A stretch of DNA of 64,000 nucleotides from Anaerolineales bacterium (GCA_030583905.1 CP129481.1:1984001-2048000); one strand, 5' to 3'; counted from the first letter of the stretch, positions 1 to 9,418 are shown. Notes: generated from the letters alone by a model not told the origin. Made by a program: numbers and translations.

Positions 1-1824
1 GATCCATTTGCGTTCATCAAAGAACCCAGCGTCGAAATGACGCTGTATGAGCCGGATGATGTGGCGGTCAAAGATTTTTCTGGTTTGTCGTATACCGAAG
101 CGTTTGACAGCATGTTCGATATTGTCCGCAGGGAATATGCCTTCAATGGCATCGAGGGCAAACAGCCCGATTGGGATGCGCTGTACGAGGAATTAAAACC
201 GCGTGTGGAGCAAGCCGAACAGACTAGCGATGCCAATGCGTTCTATCTGGCATTGCGTGATTTCACCTGGGCATTCAAGGATGGGCATGTCGGTTTGAAC
301 GGCGGACAGTATGCAAATGAAGATTTCACACAAGCCACCTCGGGCGGATATGGCTTTGCCATCCGCGAACTGGATAATGGACAGGTGGTCGTCATCTACG
401 TGTTGGAGAATAGTCCCGCCGCAGAAGCTGGTATCGAAGTCGGCGCAAGGGTCACTGCCTTCAACGGTCAGCCGATCACAGAAGCGATTGGCGCGGCGCA
501 GTCCTATGCGCTGCAATCCTCGGATTTCTCCATCCGCTATCAACAGGCGCGGTATCTTCTGCGCGCCAATGTCGGGGATACCGCCGAAGTGACCTTTGCA
601 AATCCCGGCGGCGCTGAACAAACCGTCAGCCTGACGGCGGTTGCCGAACGTCAATCCTTCAATCGCACCTCGGTCTATTTCGGCGTGGAGTTGGACAGTC
701 TGCTGCCGGTCGATTCCGAGCTGATCACCTCCAACAACGCCCAGATCGGTTATGTGCGCATCAACAGCAACTTCGATGATCTCAACCTCGTCATCCGTCT
801 CTTCGAGCGCGCTCTCCAGCAATTCGAGGCGCGCGAGGTCGCGGGCATCATCATTGACATGCGGTACAACAGCGGTGGCGCGCCCTTGGGGCTGGCGGGC
901 TTCCTGACCGATCAGGAAATTCCGCTCGGGCAATTGGAATATTTCAGCGAAGCGACCGGAAAATTCGAGCCGGAAGGCTTGCCCGACAAAGTGCTGCCGA
1001 ACGAAAGCCAGTACAGTTTTGACAAAATGGTGCTGCTCGTCGGTCAAACCTGTTACAGCGCCTGTGAGATCGAGGCGTACGGATTCAGCCAGGTGCCCGG
1101 CATGGTCACGGTCGGGCAGTATCCGACCGGCGGAGTTGAAGCGGAAGTTGCCCGCGGACAGTTCAGTCTGCCGGAGGGATTCTCACTGCAGATTCCGACG
1201 GGGCGCTTCATCCTGCCCGACGGCAGTATCTTCCTCGAGGGGCAGGGGGTTCCGCCGACGCTTCGCGTCCCGATTGACGAAACGACCGCCTACACAACCG
1301 AGGACATTGTCCTGCAAGCAGGCATCCGGGCGGTGCTCGAACCGCTTGGAGCGGGACTGACCCCGTCTGCGCCGCCGAAGGTCGCCACGCCCGGCGAAGC
1401 GGAATCCGCTTTGTCATCCGGCGCCAGCTTTCTTGAGGATGTGGCGCGCGAACAATACACCGATGCGGATTATTCCGTCCCCGGCGTGCTGACTTACACG
1501 GTAACGCTCAACCGTTCGCAGACCCTGATCTGGTCATACGCCTGGTGTGCGCAGGATACCGACACGCTGGAACAGAACTTCAGCCAGATCGATCTCAAAT
1601 TCAATTTGAATGGACGGGATGTTCCAGCCGATCAATCTGCTGTGTTCGATGTGGCTTCGGGTGGATTGCAATGCCGCCTGGTCTATTTGGCGCTATCTGA
1701 ATGGTTGGGCGGGGAACATCGCTTGATTACCACCGCGACATTTAGGAGCGCGATCAGTGACGGGTCAGCGGAGTACGAGGCGGGCGACTACGTGTACGAC
1801 TATAAGGTGTACGTCAGACCGTAG
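1..1824 (+). CDS. S41-family C-terminal processing protease with PDZ domain (5' truncated)
   Basis: The frame is open from base 1, so the gene probably begins before the window; the first internal ATG is at 37. An N-terminal helical region (SMFDIVRREYAF) is followed by a PDZ domain (GGYGFAIREL ... SPAAEAGIEVG) and an S41 protease core. The core carries the likely catalytic serine in VGQTCYSACEIEA and the closing motif GQGVPPTLRVP. S41 enzymes cleave protein C-termini, usually outside the cytoplasm. The last ~150 residues form a beta-rich domain not typical of CtpA. The secretion signal, if any, lies outside the window. It ends at a shared bidirectional terminator with the convergent glycosyltransferase gene. 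The family call is firm; the substrate is unknown. Confidence 0.85.
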   Translation, partial: DPFAFIKEPSVEMTLYEPDDVAVKDFSGLSYTEAFDSMFDIVRREYAFNGIEGKQPDWDALYEELKPRVEQAEQTSDANAFYLALRDFTWAFKDGHVGLNGGQYANEDFTQATSGGYGFAIRELDNGQVVVIYVLENSPAAEAGIEVGARVTAFNGQPITEAIGAAQSYALQSSDFSIRYQQARYLLRANVGDTAEVTFANPGGAEQTVSLTAVAERQSFNRTSVYFGVELDSLLPVDSELITSNNAQIGYVRINSNFDDLNLVIRLFERALQQFEAREVAGIIIDMRYNSGGAPLGLAGFLTDQEIPLGQLEYFSEATGKFEPEGLPDKVLPNESQYSFDKMVLLVGQTCYSACEIEAYGFSQVPGMVTVGQYPTGGVEAEVARGQFSLPEGFSLQIPTGRFILPDGSIFLEGQGVPPTLRVPIDETTAYTTEDIVLQAGIRAVLEPLGAGLTPSAPPKVATPGEAESALSSGASFLEDVAREQYTDADYSVPGVLTYTVTLNRSQTLIWSYAWCAQDTDTLEQNFSQIDLKFNLNGRDVPADQSAVFDVASGGLQCRLVYLALSEWLGGEHRLITTATFRSAISDGSAEYEAGDYVYDYKVYVRP

Positions 1825-1834
1825 GGTGATGCGT

Positions 1835-1874
1835 TAACAAAAAAGGACGGGCGCACGCCCGTCCTTTTTTGTTA
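1835..1874. terminator. bidirectional rho-independent terminator
   Basis: A perfect 19-bp inverted repeat (1835-1853 and 1856-1874) with a 2-nt gap. A-tracts on one side become T-tracts on the other, so it can terminate both the S41 protease gene and the convergent glycosyltransferase gene. Confidence 0.9.
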
Positions 1875-2555
1875 ATCCACAAATCGATATTTGAGCAATG
1901 TCCAGACCGCTTCAAACGCATCGTGCAATTTGATCTTCTTGCCCTGCGTATAATCGCGCGGATTGAACGTGATCGGAACTTCGAAGATGCGGTACTTGCG
2001 CTTGAGGATCTTGGCAGTGAATTCCGGTTCGAAGTTGAAGCTATTCGCGCGGATGACCATGCCCTCGATCACTTCGCGGCGGAAGACCTTGTAGCCTGTT
2101 TCCATATCGGTCAGGATGGTGTCGTACAGGATGTTGGTCATGAAGGTCAGCGATTTGTTTGCAACCATGTGCCAGAACATCGTGACACGATGGGCTCTCC
2201 CCAAAAAGCGCGAACCGTAGACTACATCCGCAAGCCCTTCTTCGATGGGCTTCAGCAGCTCCGGGTAATCACGCGGATCATATTCGAGGTCTGCATCCTG
2301 GATCAGTAGCACATCCCCCGTCGCTGCGGACATCCCAGTCCGCACTGCCGCGCCTTTGCCCTGATTTTTCTCATGCAAAATGACGCGCACGCCTTTTTTG
2401 CCGTCGAGTGTTTTCAGAATATCGCGGGTGCCGTCCTTTGAGCCGTCATCCACGACGACGATCTCATGCACGAGTTTTGTCGCCTTCACGCGCTCGAGGA
2501 TGGTTTTTATGCTTTCAACTTCATTGTAAACAGGAATTATGACGGATAGTTTCAT
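1872..2555 (-). CDS. GT2 glycosyltransferase, dolichyl-phosphate mannose synthase-like
   Basis: A 227-residue GT-A fold enzyme. MKLSVIIPVYNEVESI opens the nucleotide-sugar domain, VVDDGSKDGT follows, and IQDADLEYDP supplies the metal-binding acidic motif. The C-terminal part (ETGYKVFRREV, RKYRIFEVPI, FNPRDYTQGKKI) is typical of the DPM1-like branch that moves a sugar from a nucleotide to a lipid phosphate carrier. There is no C-terminal membrane segment, so it is a short cytosolic or peripheral type. ATG at 2555 is preferred over an in-frame start 14 codons upstream because the conserved fold begins at it. The sugar and lipid specificity cannot be read from the sequence. Confidence 0.88.
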   Translation of the reverse strand: MKLSVIIPVYNEVESIKTILERVKATKLVHEIVVVDDGSKDGTRDILKTLDGKKGVRVILHEKNQGKGAAVRTGMSAATGDVLLIQDADLEYDPRDYPELLKPIEEGLADVVYGSRFLGRAHRVTMFWHMVANKSLTFMTNILYDTILTDMETGYKVFRREVIEGMVIRANSFNFEPEFTAKILKRKYRIFEVPITFNPRDYTQGKKIKLHDAFEAVWTLLKYRFVD

Positions 2556-2632
2556 GGCGGCTGGATTATAAACGAAAAGAAGTATAATCGGGCACACGGC
2601 ATTTTATTCCCCGCTTGGGATTGGTGATCATT

Positions 2633-3961
2633 ATGATGAAACAAACTGGTCAAATACACGCTCCATCCGGCGCATTTTCTCCGCCGCAGATCAATAAACT
2701 TGACGATACCGGGCTTTCTCATCTCTGGCTGCAGGATTTGATCTTGAAGGTACTATATTTTCGAGGGTATCTCACCGGGTTCAAGATCGCCGAAGAGATC
2801 GCCCTGCCTTTTGCGGGAGTCACAGACCAACTGCTCGCTCCTTTGAAGGGGGATAAATTCATCGAAGTCAAATCGTCGCAGGGAGGCTTGGGGGAGGGCG
2901 CGTACACCTACGGCATCACCAGTGCAGGGATCGTCCGCGCGCGCGAGGCGTTGGAGCGCAGTCAATATGCTGGTCCCGCCCCGGTTCCGTTCGAAGTCTA
3001 TAATGAATCCATCCGCCGCCAGAAAAGCGGACGCCTGACCGTCACCACGCGCACCATGCGTCAGATCCTTTCGCAGATGGTCATTTCCGAAGCGAGTTTT
3101 CAAAAATTGGGTCCTGCACTGAACTCGGGGACATCCATTTTCATGTACGGACCTCCCGGAAACGGCAAGACCAGCATTGCCCGCGCGTTCGGCAATTTGG
3201 TCCTCAGCCAGAGCATGTATATTCCCTATGCGTTATACCTTGATGGTCAGGTCATCAAAGTCTATGACGCCGTCAGTCATAGTCTGGCGCCGGATACCGA
3301 ATCTCTCGGTTCCAGTTCAACGGGCGGATTGCGCACCAACACGCGCCGCGACCCGCGCTGGGTCAAGATCCGCCGCCCGTTCATCGTCGTCGGCGGCGAG
3401 TTGACGCTCGAAGGTCTTGACCTTGTTTTCGATGACACCGCAAAATTTTACGAAGCGCCGTTCCAGGTCAAAGCCAACGGCGGCATTCTGCTCATCGACG
3501 ATTTTGGACGTCAGCAGGTCCGCCCGCGCGATCTTCTCAATCGCTGGATCGTCCCGCTCGAAAACCGCGTGGATTATCTCCGCCTGCACACGGGGCGCAA
3601 GGTCGAAGTCCCCTTCGATGTATTGATCGTTTTCTCCACCAACCTGCCTCCCAAAGACCTCGTGGACGAAGCCTTCCTGCGCCGTCTGCGCCACAAGATC
3701 GAGATCGGCGATCCATCCTTTGAAGAATACCGCGAAATTTTCAAACGGGTCGCGCAGGACAAACGCATTGAATACAACGACCAGGGTCTCGCCTATCTTT
3801 TGCAGGAATGGTACATCAAACGCAACCGCAAACTGCGCGCATCCCACCCGCGCGATCTCTGCGATCAGATCCTTGATATCTCATCCTATCTTTCCGTTCA
3901 GCCTACCATGACGCGCGAGATGATCGACCGCGCAGCCCAAGCCTATTTCGTCGATATTTAA
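2633..3961 (+). CDS. AAA+ ATPase with N-terminal winged-helix-like domain
   Basis: 442 residues from ATG 2633; an in-frame TTG lies at 2615. Residues ~30-105 resemble a winged helix (LWLQDLILKVLYFRGYLTG ... YGITSAGIVRA). Residues ~140-360 are an AAA+ core with Walker A GPPGNGKT at 173-180, Walker B ILLIDD at 285-290, a sensor-1-like STN, and an arginine-rich FLRRLRHKIEI. The segment between the Walker motifs is long and basic (GGLRTNTRRDPRWVK). The C-terminal helical part matches an AAA+ lid. No partner gene sits in an obvious operon; the glycerophosphodiesterase gene starts 33 bp downstream. The role is unknown; ATP-driven remodelling of a protein or nucleic-acid complex is the most that can be inferred. 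Confidence 0.8.
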   Translation: MMKQTGQIHAPSGAFSPPQINKLDDTGLSHLWLQDLILKVLYFRGYLTGFKIAEEIALPFAGVTDQLLAPLKGDKFIEVKSSQGGLGEGAYTYGITSAGIVRAREALERSQYAGPAPVPFEVYNESIRRQKSGRLTVTTRTMRQILSQMVISEASFQKLGPALNSGTSIFMYGPPGNGKTSIARAFGNLVLSQSMYIPYALYLDGQVIKVYDAVSHSLAPDTESLGSSSTGGLRTNTRRDPRWVKIRRPFIVVGGELTLEGLDLVFDDTAKFYEAPFQVKANGGILLIDDFGRQQVRPRDLLNRWIVPLENRVDYLRLHTGRKVEVPFDVLIVFSTNLPPKDLVDEAFLRRLRHKIEIGDPSFEEYREIFKRVAQDKRIEYNDQGLAYLLQEWYIKRNRKLRASHPRDLCDQILDISSYLSVQPTMTREMIDRAAQAYFVDI

Positions 3962-3994
3962 CCCGCTTCCTCCTTAACGGATATTTGATTCGCC

Positions 3995-4747
3995 ATGCTT
4001 CAACAGTTTCCCAGCCCGATCCTTCTCGCCCATCGCGGTGACCTGGCTCACGCTCCCGAGAATACCATCCCATCTTTTTCACAAGCCATCCAAAAAGGCG
4101 CGGACGGCGTGGAATTGGATGCGAAGTTGACCGCCGACGGTCATATCATCGTCATCCATGATGCTACCGTGGACCGCACCACGAACGGGAACGGGAAAGT
4201 CTCATCCTTCACGCTTGACGCCATCCGCAAACTGGATGCCGGTACATGGTTCGATGCGAAATTCGCCGGCACGCAAGTCCCTTTGCTGGAGGAGGTCTTT
4301 GAAACCGTTGGCAGGGACAGGCTCATCAATATCGAATTGACCAATTACAACACCCCGCGCGACGGCTTGACCCAAAAAGTGTGTGAACTGATCAAACGCC
4401 ACAATAATCAGGAACAGATTATTTTTTCATCCTTTTTCGTATCCAACTTGAAGATCGCCGCGCAGGTCCTGCCCTCTGTGCCGCGCGGATTGCTCGCCAT
4501 GCCCGGTCTGCTTGGGCTGTGGGCGCGTTCCTTTGGCTTTATGTTCGGGGAATATCAGGCGCTGCATCCGCATGTATCGAGCGTCAGCAGGGAACAGATA
4601 CAGCGGGCGCACCGTATCCGGCGCCGTGTACATGTGTGGACGGCGAATTCGGCTGAAGAGGTACGCCGCCTTAAGGAATGGGGCGCGGATGGTATTTTCA
4701 CCGATGATCCTGCCATCGCGGTGCGCGCGCTCGAGAGGGGGGAGTGA
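3995..4747 (+). CDS. glycerophosphodiester phosphodiesterase
   Basis: A 250-residue TIM-barrel enzyme that hydrolyses glycerophosphodiesters to glycerol-3-phosphate and an alcohol. The signature is complete: LLAHRGDLAHAPENTIPSF contains the catalytic HRG and the ENT metal-binding pair, GVELDAKLTADG gives the ELD motif, and VIHDATVDRTTNG carries the second catalytic His. The C-terminal VHVWTANSAEEVRRL and GADGIFTDDPA are the usual closing strands. There is no signal peptide, so it is cytosolic like UgpQ. It follows the AAA+ ATPase gene by 33 bp and may share its transcript. Confidence 0.93.
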   Translation: MLQQFPSPILLAHRGDLAHAPENTIPSFSQAIQKGADGVELDAKLTADGHIIVIHDATVDRTTNGNGKVSSFTLDAIRKLDAGTWFDAKFAGTQVPLLEEVFETVGRDRLINIELTNYNTPRDGLTQKVCELIKRHNNQEQIIFSSFFVSNLKIAAQVLPSVPRGLLAMPGLLGLWARSFGFMFGEYQALHPHVSSVSREQIQRAHRIRRRVHVWTANSAEEVRRLKEWGADGIFTDDPAIAVRALERGE

Positions 4748-4859
4748 TGCTGTCCGAATGCCGAGGGCAAACCCAGGTTAAGAGTGAAGCGCAGGCGGCG
4801 TCGTTCAAGGAACGGCGTCTATTTTGTCCCGGGTCAGATTGTGTTATAAGAGGGGTTCG

Positions 4860-7598
4860 ATGCGTTTAATTCGGGTTGCTTTACTCTTTATTTTTATCCT
4901 GTCTCTCTTGCCTGCGTCCGTTCAGGCACAGGCTCCCACTCCGCCTGCTGCCGTACGGGTGGTGTTAAGTTCTATGACCGCCGAGGAAAAGATCGGGCAG
5001 TTGTTCCTGGTGTCGTTTACTGGTATGGATACCGGTACGGAGGCGCAGATCCGTGATTTGATCACGCGCTACCATGTGGGAGGCGTGGTGCTGACCGCCG
5101 GCAATAATAACTTCGCGGCGGATACGCTGGCGCAGGCTTATGCGTTGATCGATGAATTACAGCGGCTGGAATGGGAGAATTCTCTTACATCCAACACGTT
5201 CCCCGACCCGTCCACGGGACAGAGGATCTACCCTGCCTATGTGCCTCTTTTTATTGGCATCGCGCAGGAGGGGGGCGGTTACCCGACCGACCAGATCTTA
5301 AATGGGCTGACGTCTCTGCCAAGTGAAATGGCGATCGGCGCGACGTGGAATCCATTGCTCTCGGAGCGCGTCGGCGAAGTGCGCGGACGTGAACTCTCGG
5401 CTCTCGGATTCAACTTGTTTTTCGGTCCGTCCTTGGATGTGTTGGAGGTGCCCTCAATTTCAGGCGGGGATTTGGGGACGCGCGTTTTCGGGGGCGACCC
5501 GTTCTGGGTCGGGGAAATGGGGCGTTCCTATGTGACGGGTCTGCACAAAGGCAGCGATGGAAAATTGTTGGTGATCGCCAAGCATTTCCCCGGTGTTGGC
5601 GGCGCGGACCGCCTGCCGGAGGTGGAAGTTTCCACGGTGCGAAAGTCGCTTGAGCAGTTGAAGCAGGTTGAGCTTGCTCCGTTCTTTTCCGTGACGAACG
5701 TGTCAAGTCAGTTGAACACGGTTGTTGACGGCATGCTTGTGTCGCATATCCGTTATCAGGGATTTCAGGGCAATATCCGCGCCACCACCAAACCGATCAG
5801 TTTCGATCCGCAGGCGTTGGGACAGATCCTTGCGCTGCCCCAGTTCACGGATTGGTACGAACGAGGCGGGTTATTGGTCAGCGACGATCTGGGCTCTGCG
5901 TCCATCCGGGATTTTTATGCATCGGGCGGCGGACAATTCCTGGCGCGCACCGTCGCGCGTGATGCCTTCCTGGCTGGCAATGACCTGCTGTATCTTGGTA
6001 ATATCAGGTCCAATGATGCGCCGGATGCCTATACCACCACCGTGCGCATTCTGGATTTCTTCACCCAGAAATACCGCGAAGATCCCGCCTTTGCCCAGCG
6101 GGTGGATTCATCTGTATCGCGCATCCTTACCGCAAAACTCGGTCTATACGACAACTTTATCCTCGCGAATGTGACCGTCCCTGAATTGGATGCATCCAGT
6201 TTTGGGATCGCCACCGACGTTACATTCACGGTGGCGCGTAATTCCGCCACGTTGATCAGCCCTGACGTGCAGGACCTTGCCACGGTCATGCCGCTGCCGC
6301 CTCAACCGAACGAGCATGTGGTCTTCATTACCGATTCCACCAACGCGCGGCAATGCGCCGAATGCCCGGCGCAACCTTTATTGGCGGTCGATGCGCTCGA
6401 GTCCGCTGTGCTGCAATTGTATGGTCCTGAGAGTGGGAATCAGATCGAAGATTATCGTCTGGCGTCGTTCTCGTTCCAAAACCTGCAAACCCTGTTCGAT
6501 TTGCCGGAAGAGAATCAGTTCATGCAGGAGGAGCTTGACCGTGCGAATTGGGTCGTCCTATCGATCGTCGACACAACTCAGGGACAATCCGCCCTCATCA
6601 GCCGCCTTCTGCGTGAGCGCCCTGATCTTTTGCGCGATAAGCGCTTGATCCTTTTCTCCTTTGGCGCGCCTTATTATTTCGATACCACCACCATCTCCCG
6701 TTTCACCGCCTATTACGCACTGTACAGCAAGCAGCCTCAATTCGTCGATGTTGCCGCCCGTTTGCTCTTTCAGGAATTGACGCCTGTCGGCGCATCCCCT
6801 GTTTCCATTTCCGCGGTGGGATATGACCTGATCTCCGTCATGTCGCCCAATCCATCCCAGATCATTCCGCTCATTCTGGACCTCCCGCCTGTTCCCGTCA
6901 CCCCTGGTCCTTTTCTCACGCCCGAACCGACCCCGATCCCGCTTTTCCGCATTGGAGATACGATCGCCATCCGCACCGGCGTGATCCGCGACCATAACGG
7001 AAATGCCGTCCCCGATGGAACGGTGGTTCAATTCTCCATGGTGCTGACTGGCGAAGGCGGCGGCATACTCCAGCAGGTGGATGCGGTCACCACGCAGGGA
7101 ATTGCGCGCGCCTCTTTTGGATTGGATAGACCCGGTCTGCTTGAGATCCGTGTCGCCAGTGAGCCCGCGGTCATCTCCGAAGTCCTGCAGTTGGATGTGT
7201 CGCAATCCGGCGCTGTTGCGGTGACCGTGGTCGTACCGGAGTTGACGCAATCCATTGTTGAGCCTACTCCCGAACCGCCTGTCGTGGAAGTGGAGGACCC
7301 CTACGTCTCAAAGGAAGGTTTTCCGCGTTTCTCCGCCTGGTTTGTCGCCATGCTGATCATTTTTGCGAGTGGGATGATCTCCTACGGCGTGATCCTTCAA
7401 ATTGCCAGCCGGCGGCAGGCAGTGCGCTGGTCGCTGGGCATCCTGTTGGGTGGTTTGCTGGCGTATAACGCCCTTTCCTTTGGTTTGTTCGGGCTGGGGG
7501 AGTGGCTTCTGAATGCAGGCTTGTCCGGCGTGGTTGTCTTTACGCTTGCGGGGGAATTGATCGGATTTGCAGGCGGCTGGTTATGGTCGCGCCGATAA
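4860..7598 (+). CDS. secreted/membrane-anchored GH3-type (NagZ-like) protein
   Basis: 912 residues from ATG 4860, which has a GAGGGG ribosome site; an in-frame ATG at 4824 would destroy the signal peptide. Residues 1-24 form a signal sequence. Residues ~40-430 are a GH3 catalytic barrel with KHFPG at 241-245 and a likely nucleophile region VSDDLGSASIRDF near 339-351. The usual NagZ catalytic loop (KHFPGHGD...TDSH) is replaced by VGGADRLPEVEV, so the acid/base His is not evident. An Ig-like segment (~700-800) is followed by a proline/threonine stretch and about four C-terminal membrane segments. It may act on exported muropeptides or chitobiose-like sugars, or may have lost hydrolase activity. 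Confidence 0.8.
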   Translation: MRLIRVALLFIFILSLLPASVQAQAPTPPAAVRVVLSSMTAEEKIGQLFLVSFTGMDTGTEAQIRDLITRYHVGGVVLTAGNNNFAADTLAQAYALIDELQRLEWENSLTSNTFPDPSTGQRIYPAYVPLFIGIAQEGGGYPTDQILNGLTSLPSEMAIGATWNPLLSERVGEVRGRELSALGFNLFFGPSLDVLEVPSISGGDLGTRVFGGDPFWVGEMGRSYVTGLHKGSDGKLLVIAKHFPGVGGADRLPEVEVSTVRKSLEQLKQVELAPFFSVTNVSSQLNTVVDGMLVSHIRYQGFQGNIRATTKPISFDPQALGQILALPQFTDWYERGGLLVSDDLGSASIRDFYASGGGQFLARTVARDAFLAGNDLLYLGNIRSNDAPDAYTTTVRILDFFTQKYREDPAFAQRVDSSVSRILTAKLGLYDNFILANVTVPELDASSFGIATDVTFTVARNSATLISPDVQDLATVMPLPPQPNEHVVFITDSTNARQCAECPAQPLLAVDALESAVLQLYGPESGNQIEDYRLASFSFQNLQTLFDLPEENQFMQEELDRANWVVLSIVDTTQGQSALISRLLRERPDLLRDKRLILFSFGAPYYFDTTTISRFTAYYALYSKQPQFVDVAARLLFQELTPVGASPVSISAVGYDLISVMSPNPSQIIPLILDLPPVPVTPGPFLTPEPTPIPLFRIGDTIAIRTGVIRDHNGNAVPDGTVVQFSMVLTGEGGGILQQVDAVTTQGIARASFGLDRPGLLEIRVASEPAVISEVLQLDVSQSGAVAVTVVVPELTQSIVEPTPEPPVVEVEDPYVSKEGFPRFSAWFVAMLIIFASGMISYGVILQIASRRQAVRWSLGILLGGLLAYNALSFGLFGLGEWLLNAGLSGVVVFTLAGELIGFAGGWLWSRR

Positions 7599-7682
7599 AC
7601 CGATCAATAGTACATTCGTCCAGCCAAAATTTACGAAAAGAGTGATAATATCCTGCCCACCTTTAGGTTAGGAGATTTATAC

Positions 7683-8696
7683 ATGGCAAAACAGAACAAT
7701 AATGATCACAAGGAAAAACAACCTCCCATTCTCTTTGATAAAACGCAAGCCATCATCAAGGAAGTGAACAAGAAACTTGGCGGCACGCTGGTGACGTATT
7801 TCAACAATCCGCGTGGAAGCGTGTGCCACGACGATGTACTGGCGTTATTTGAACTGCTCGAAAAGATCGGGCGGCAGGAAAAGATCTACCTCTTCATTAA
7901 ATCCAGCGGCGGCAACGGACAGGCGTCTTTGCGCATCGTCAATTTACTGCGCCAATACTGTGACGAAGTCGTGGCGGTGATTCCACTGGAGTGCGCCTCC
8001 GCCGCCACCATGATCACGCTGGGCGCGAACGAGATCCACATGGGACCGATGGCGTACCTCACCTCGGTGGACACCTCGCTTACGCACGCGCTCTCTCCCA
8101 TTGACCGCGACAACGACCGCGTCAGCGTCAGCTTGGATGAATTGAACCGCGTCGTGAAACTGTGGCAGGCTCAACGGTCCGATTCGAACGAGAATCCGTA
8201 TCAGCAATTGTTCGGGCATGTGCATCCGCTTGTCATCGGCGCAGTGGACCGCGCCGAATCGCTTTCCATCATGTTGTGCAAGGAACTGCTCGCGTATCAC
8301 ATCAAAGACGAGAAAAGGGCGGAGCAGATCGCCTCCACGTTGAACTCAAAGTATCCCTCACACGGCTACCCAATTTTGTATGAAGAAGCGAAGCGCATCG
8401 GTCTCAGGGTTAGTCATCTCTCGCCTGAGATCAACACCCTTCTGCTTGAACTCAACGAACTGTACAGCGAGATGGGTCAGCGCGCCACCACCGACTTCGA
8501 TGACACCCACGCGCACGGCAACGAGATCCTCAACATCTGGGAATCCACGGGTGTGCTCGTGTACTACCAGCAGGATAAGGACTGGTTCTACCGCACCGAA
8601 GAACGCCGCTGGATCTCGCTCAACGACAACTCCAGTTGGCGGCGCATGGTCAAGGTGGGTAACAAGGTCGAAAAATCAATCTTGCATATCGCCTAA
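7683..8696 (+). CDS. ClpP/SppA-fold serine protease, serine dehydrogenase proteinase-like
   Basis: 337 residues. The crotonase/ClpP-fold core shows IYLFIKSSGGNGQ (oxyanion loop), then ECASAATMITLGA with the probable nucleophile Ser in the second motif, and HMGPMAYLTSVDTSL. The pattern matches the serine-dehydrogenase-proteinase/SppA group rather than ClpP. There is no signal peptide or membrane segment, so it should be cytosolic. The C-terminal ~90 residues (ILNIWESTGVLVYY ... WRRMVKVGNK) form a separate small beta-rich domain. It stands alone with a GGAG ribosome site. Substrate unknown. Confidence 0.75.
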   Translation: MAKQNNNDHKEKQPPILFDKTQAIIKEVNKKLGGTLVTYFNNPRGSVCHDDVLALFELLEKIGRQEKIYLFIKSSGGNGQASLRIVNLLRQYCDEVVAVIPLECASAATMITLGANEIHMGPMAYLTSVDTSLTHALSPIDRDNDRVSVSLDELNRVVKLWQAQRSDSNENPYQQLFGHVHPLVIGAVDRAESLSIMLCKELLAYHIKDEKRAEQIASTLNSKYPSHGYPILYEEAKRIGLRVSHLSPEINTLLLELNELYSEMGQRATTDFDDTHAHGNEILNIWESTGVLVYYQQDKDWFYRTEERRWISLNDNSSWRRMVKVGNKVEKSILHIA

Positions 8697-8714
8697 ATTG
8701 ACCTTTGCAAAATA

Positions 8715-8743
8715 TTGACAAAATATAGACAGTCTGATACACT
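8715..8743 (+). promoter_or_regulatory. predicted sigma-70 promoter with overlapping palindrome
   Basis: TTGACA at 8715-8720, a 17-bp spacer, then TACACT at 8738-8743. A perfect 8-bp inverted repeat, GTCTGATA (8732-8739) and TATCAGAC (8749-8756), straddles the -10 and the predicted start site. That is where a repressor operator would sit. It drives the peroxiredoxin/ABC transporter operon if the following hairpin is read through. Confidence 0.65.
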
Positions 8744-8760
8744 AATACTATCAGACACTC

Positions 8761-8790
8761 AAATCCGCGTCTGATGACGCGGATTTTTTG
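8761..8790 (+). terminator. rho-independent hairpin, terminator or attenuator
   Basis: A perfect 11-bp stem (8761-8771 with 8776-8786), a 4-nt loop and a T-run. It may end the upstream protease transcript. It also lies just after the predicted start site of the promoter at 8715-8743 and only 14 bp before the peroxiredoxin start, so it could act as an attenuator. Confidence 0.8.
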
Positions 8791-8803
8791 TAAAAAGGAA
8801 CCT

Positions 8804-9403
8804 ATGGCAAAACCAAACTACCTCAAATTCAACGACCCCGCGCCCGATGTGGAACTGCTCGATGTGAACGGCAATCCTGTGCGTCTCTCCTCCCTTTGGA
8901 AGAAGGAAGTACTTGTGCTCGCCTTCACCCGCCATTTTGGATGCCCGCAATGCAAGGAAATGGTGGACCAGTTGATCGACTCGCATCAAGCCCTACGGGA
9001 CAGGGGATTGCGCCTTGCGATCGTTTCCCACGCTTCTGCTGAATCTGCCAAAGCCTTCTGCGATGAGCGTGCGCCCAGCGCCACCTGTCTCGCCGATCCC
9101 GACCGAGACGCCTACCGCGCTTATGGTCTATATCGCGGCACGATGTGGCAAACCCTGATCTCGCCGCGCATTTGGGCGTCCAACCGCCGTCTGGCACGCG
9201 TGAAAGGCTACAAGCCTGAAGTCCCGCACGAAGGGCAGGACGCCTACCAAATGTCTGGCACCTTCATCATCGGCACGGACGGACGCATCCGCCTGCCGTA
9301 TTACTACGAAGATATTGCCGACCACCCGCCCGTGGATTTGATCCTGCACGGCGTCATGGGCGTGGATTGGCAGAAACCGTTTGACACAAAGCCCTTGGTA
9401 TAG
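8804..9403 (+). CDS. peroxiredoxin-like (AhpC/TSA type) protein
   Basis: 199 residues with a thioredoxin fold. PAPDVELLDVNGNPVRL opens it, and FTRHFGCPQCKEMVDQ carries a CxxC at the usual redox site. TLISPRIWASNRR and QMSGTFIIGTDGRI are typical of the AhpC/TSA_2-like group. It probably reduces peroxides or acts as a thiol oxidoreductase. ATG 8804 is chosen because AAGGAA lies just upstream, although the frame stays open to 8774. It is first in a three-gene run with an ABC permease (15-bp gap) and an ABC ATPase. Confidence 0.85.
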   Translation: MAKPNYLKFNDPAPDVELLDVNGNPVRLSSLWKKEVLVLAFTRHFGCPQCKEMVDQLIDSHQALRDRGLRLAIVSHASAESAKAFCDERAPSATCLADPDRDAYRAYGLYRGTMWQTLISPRIWASNRRLARVKGYKPEVPHEGQDAYQMSGTFIIGTDGRIRLPYYYEDIADHPPVDLILHGVMGVDWQKPFDTKPLV

Positions 9404-9418
9404 AACGAAAGAGATCGA

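Noticed and set aside
6558..7250. 230-codon minus-strand open frame inside the GH3 gene
   Set aside because: Low-complexity antisense frame (many Gly, Asp and Arg) with no support.
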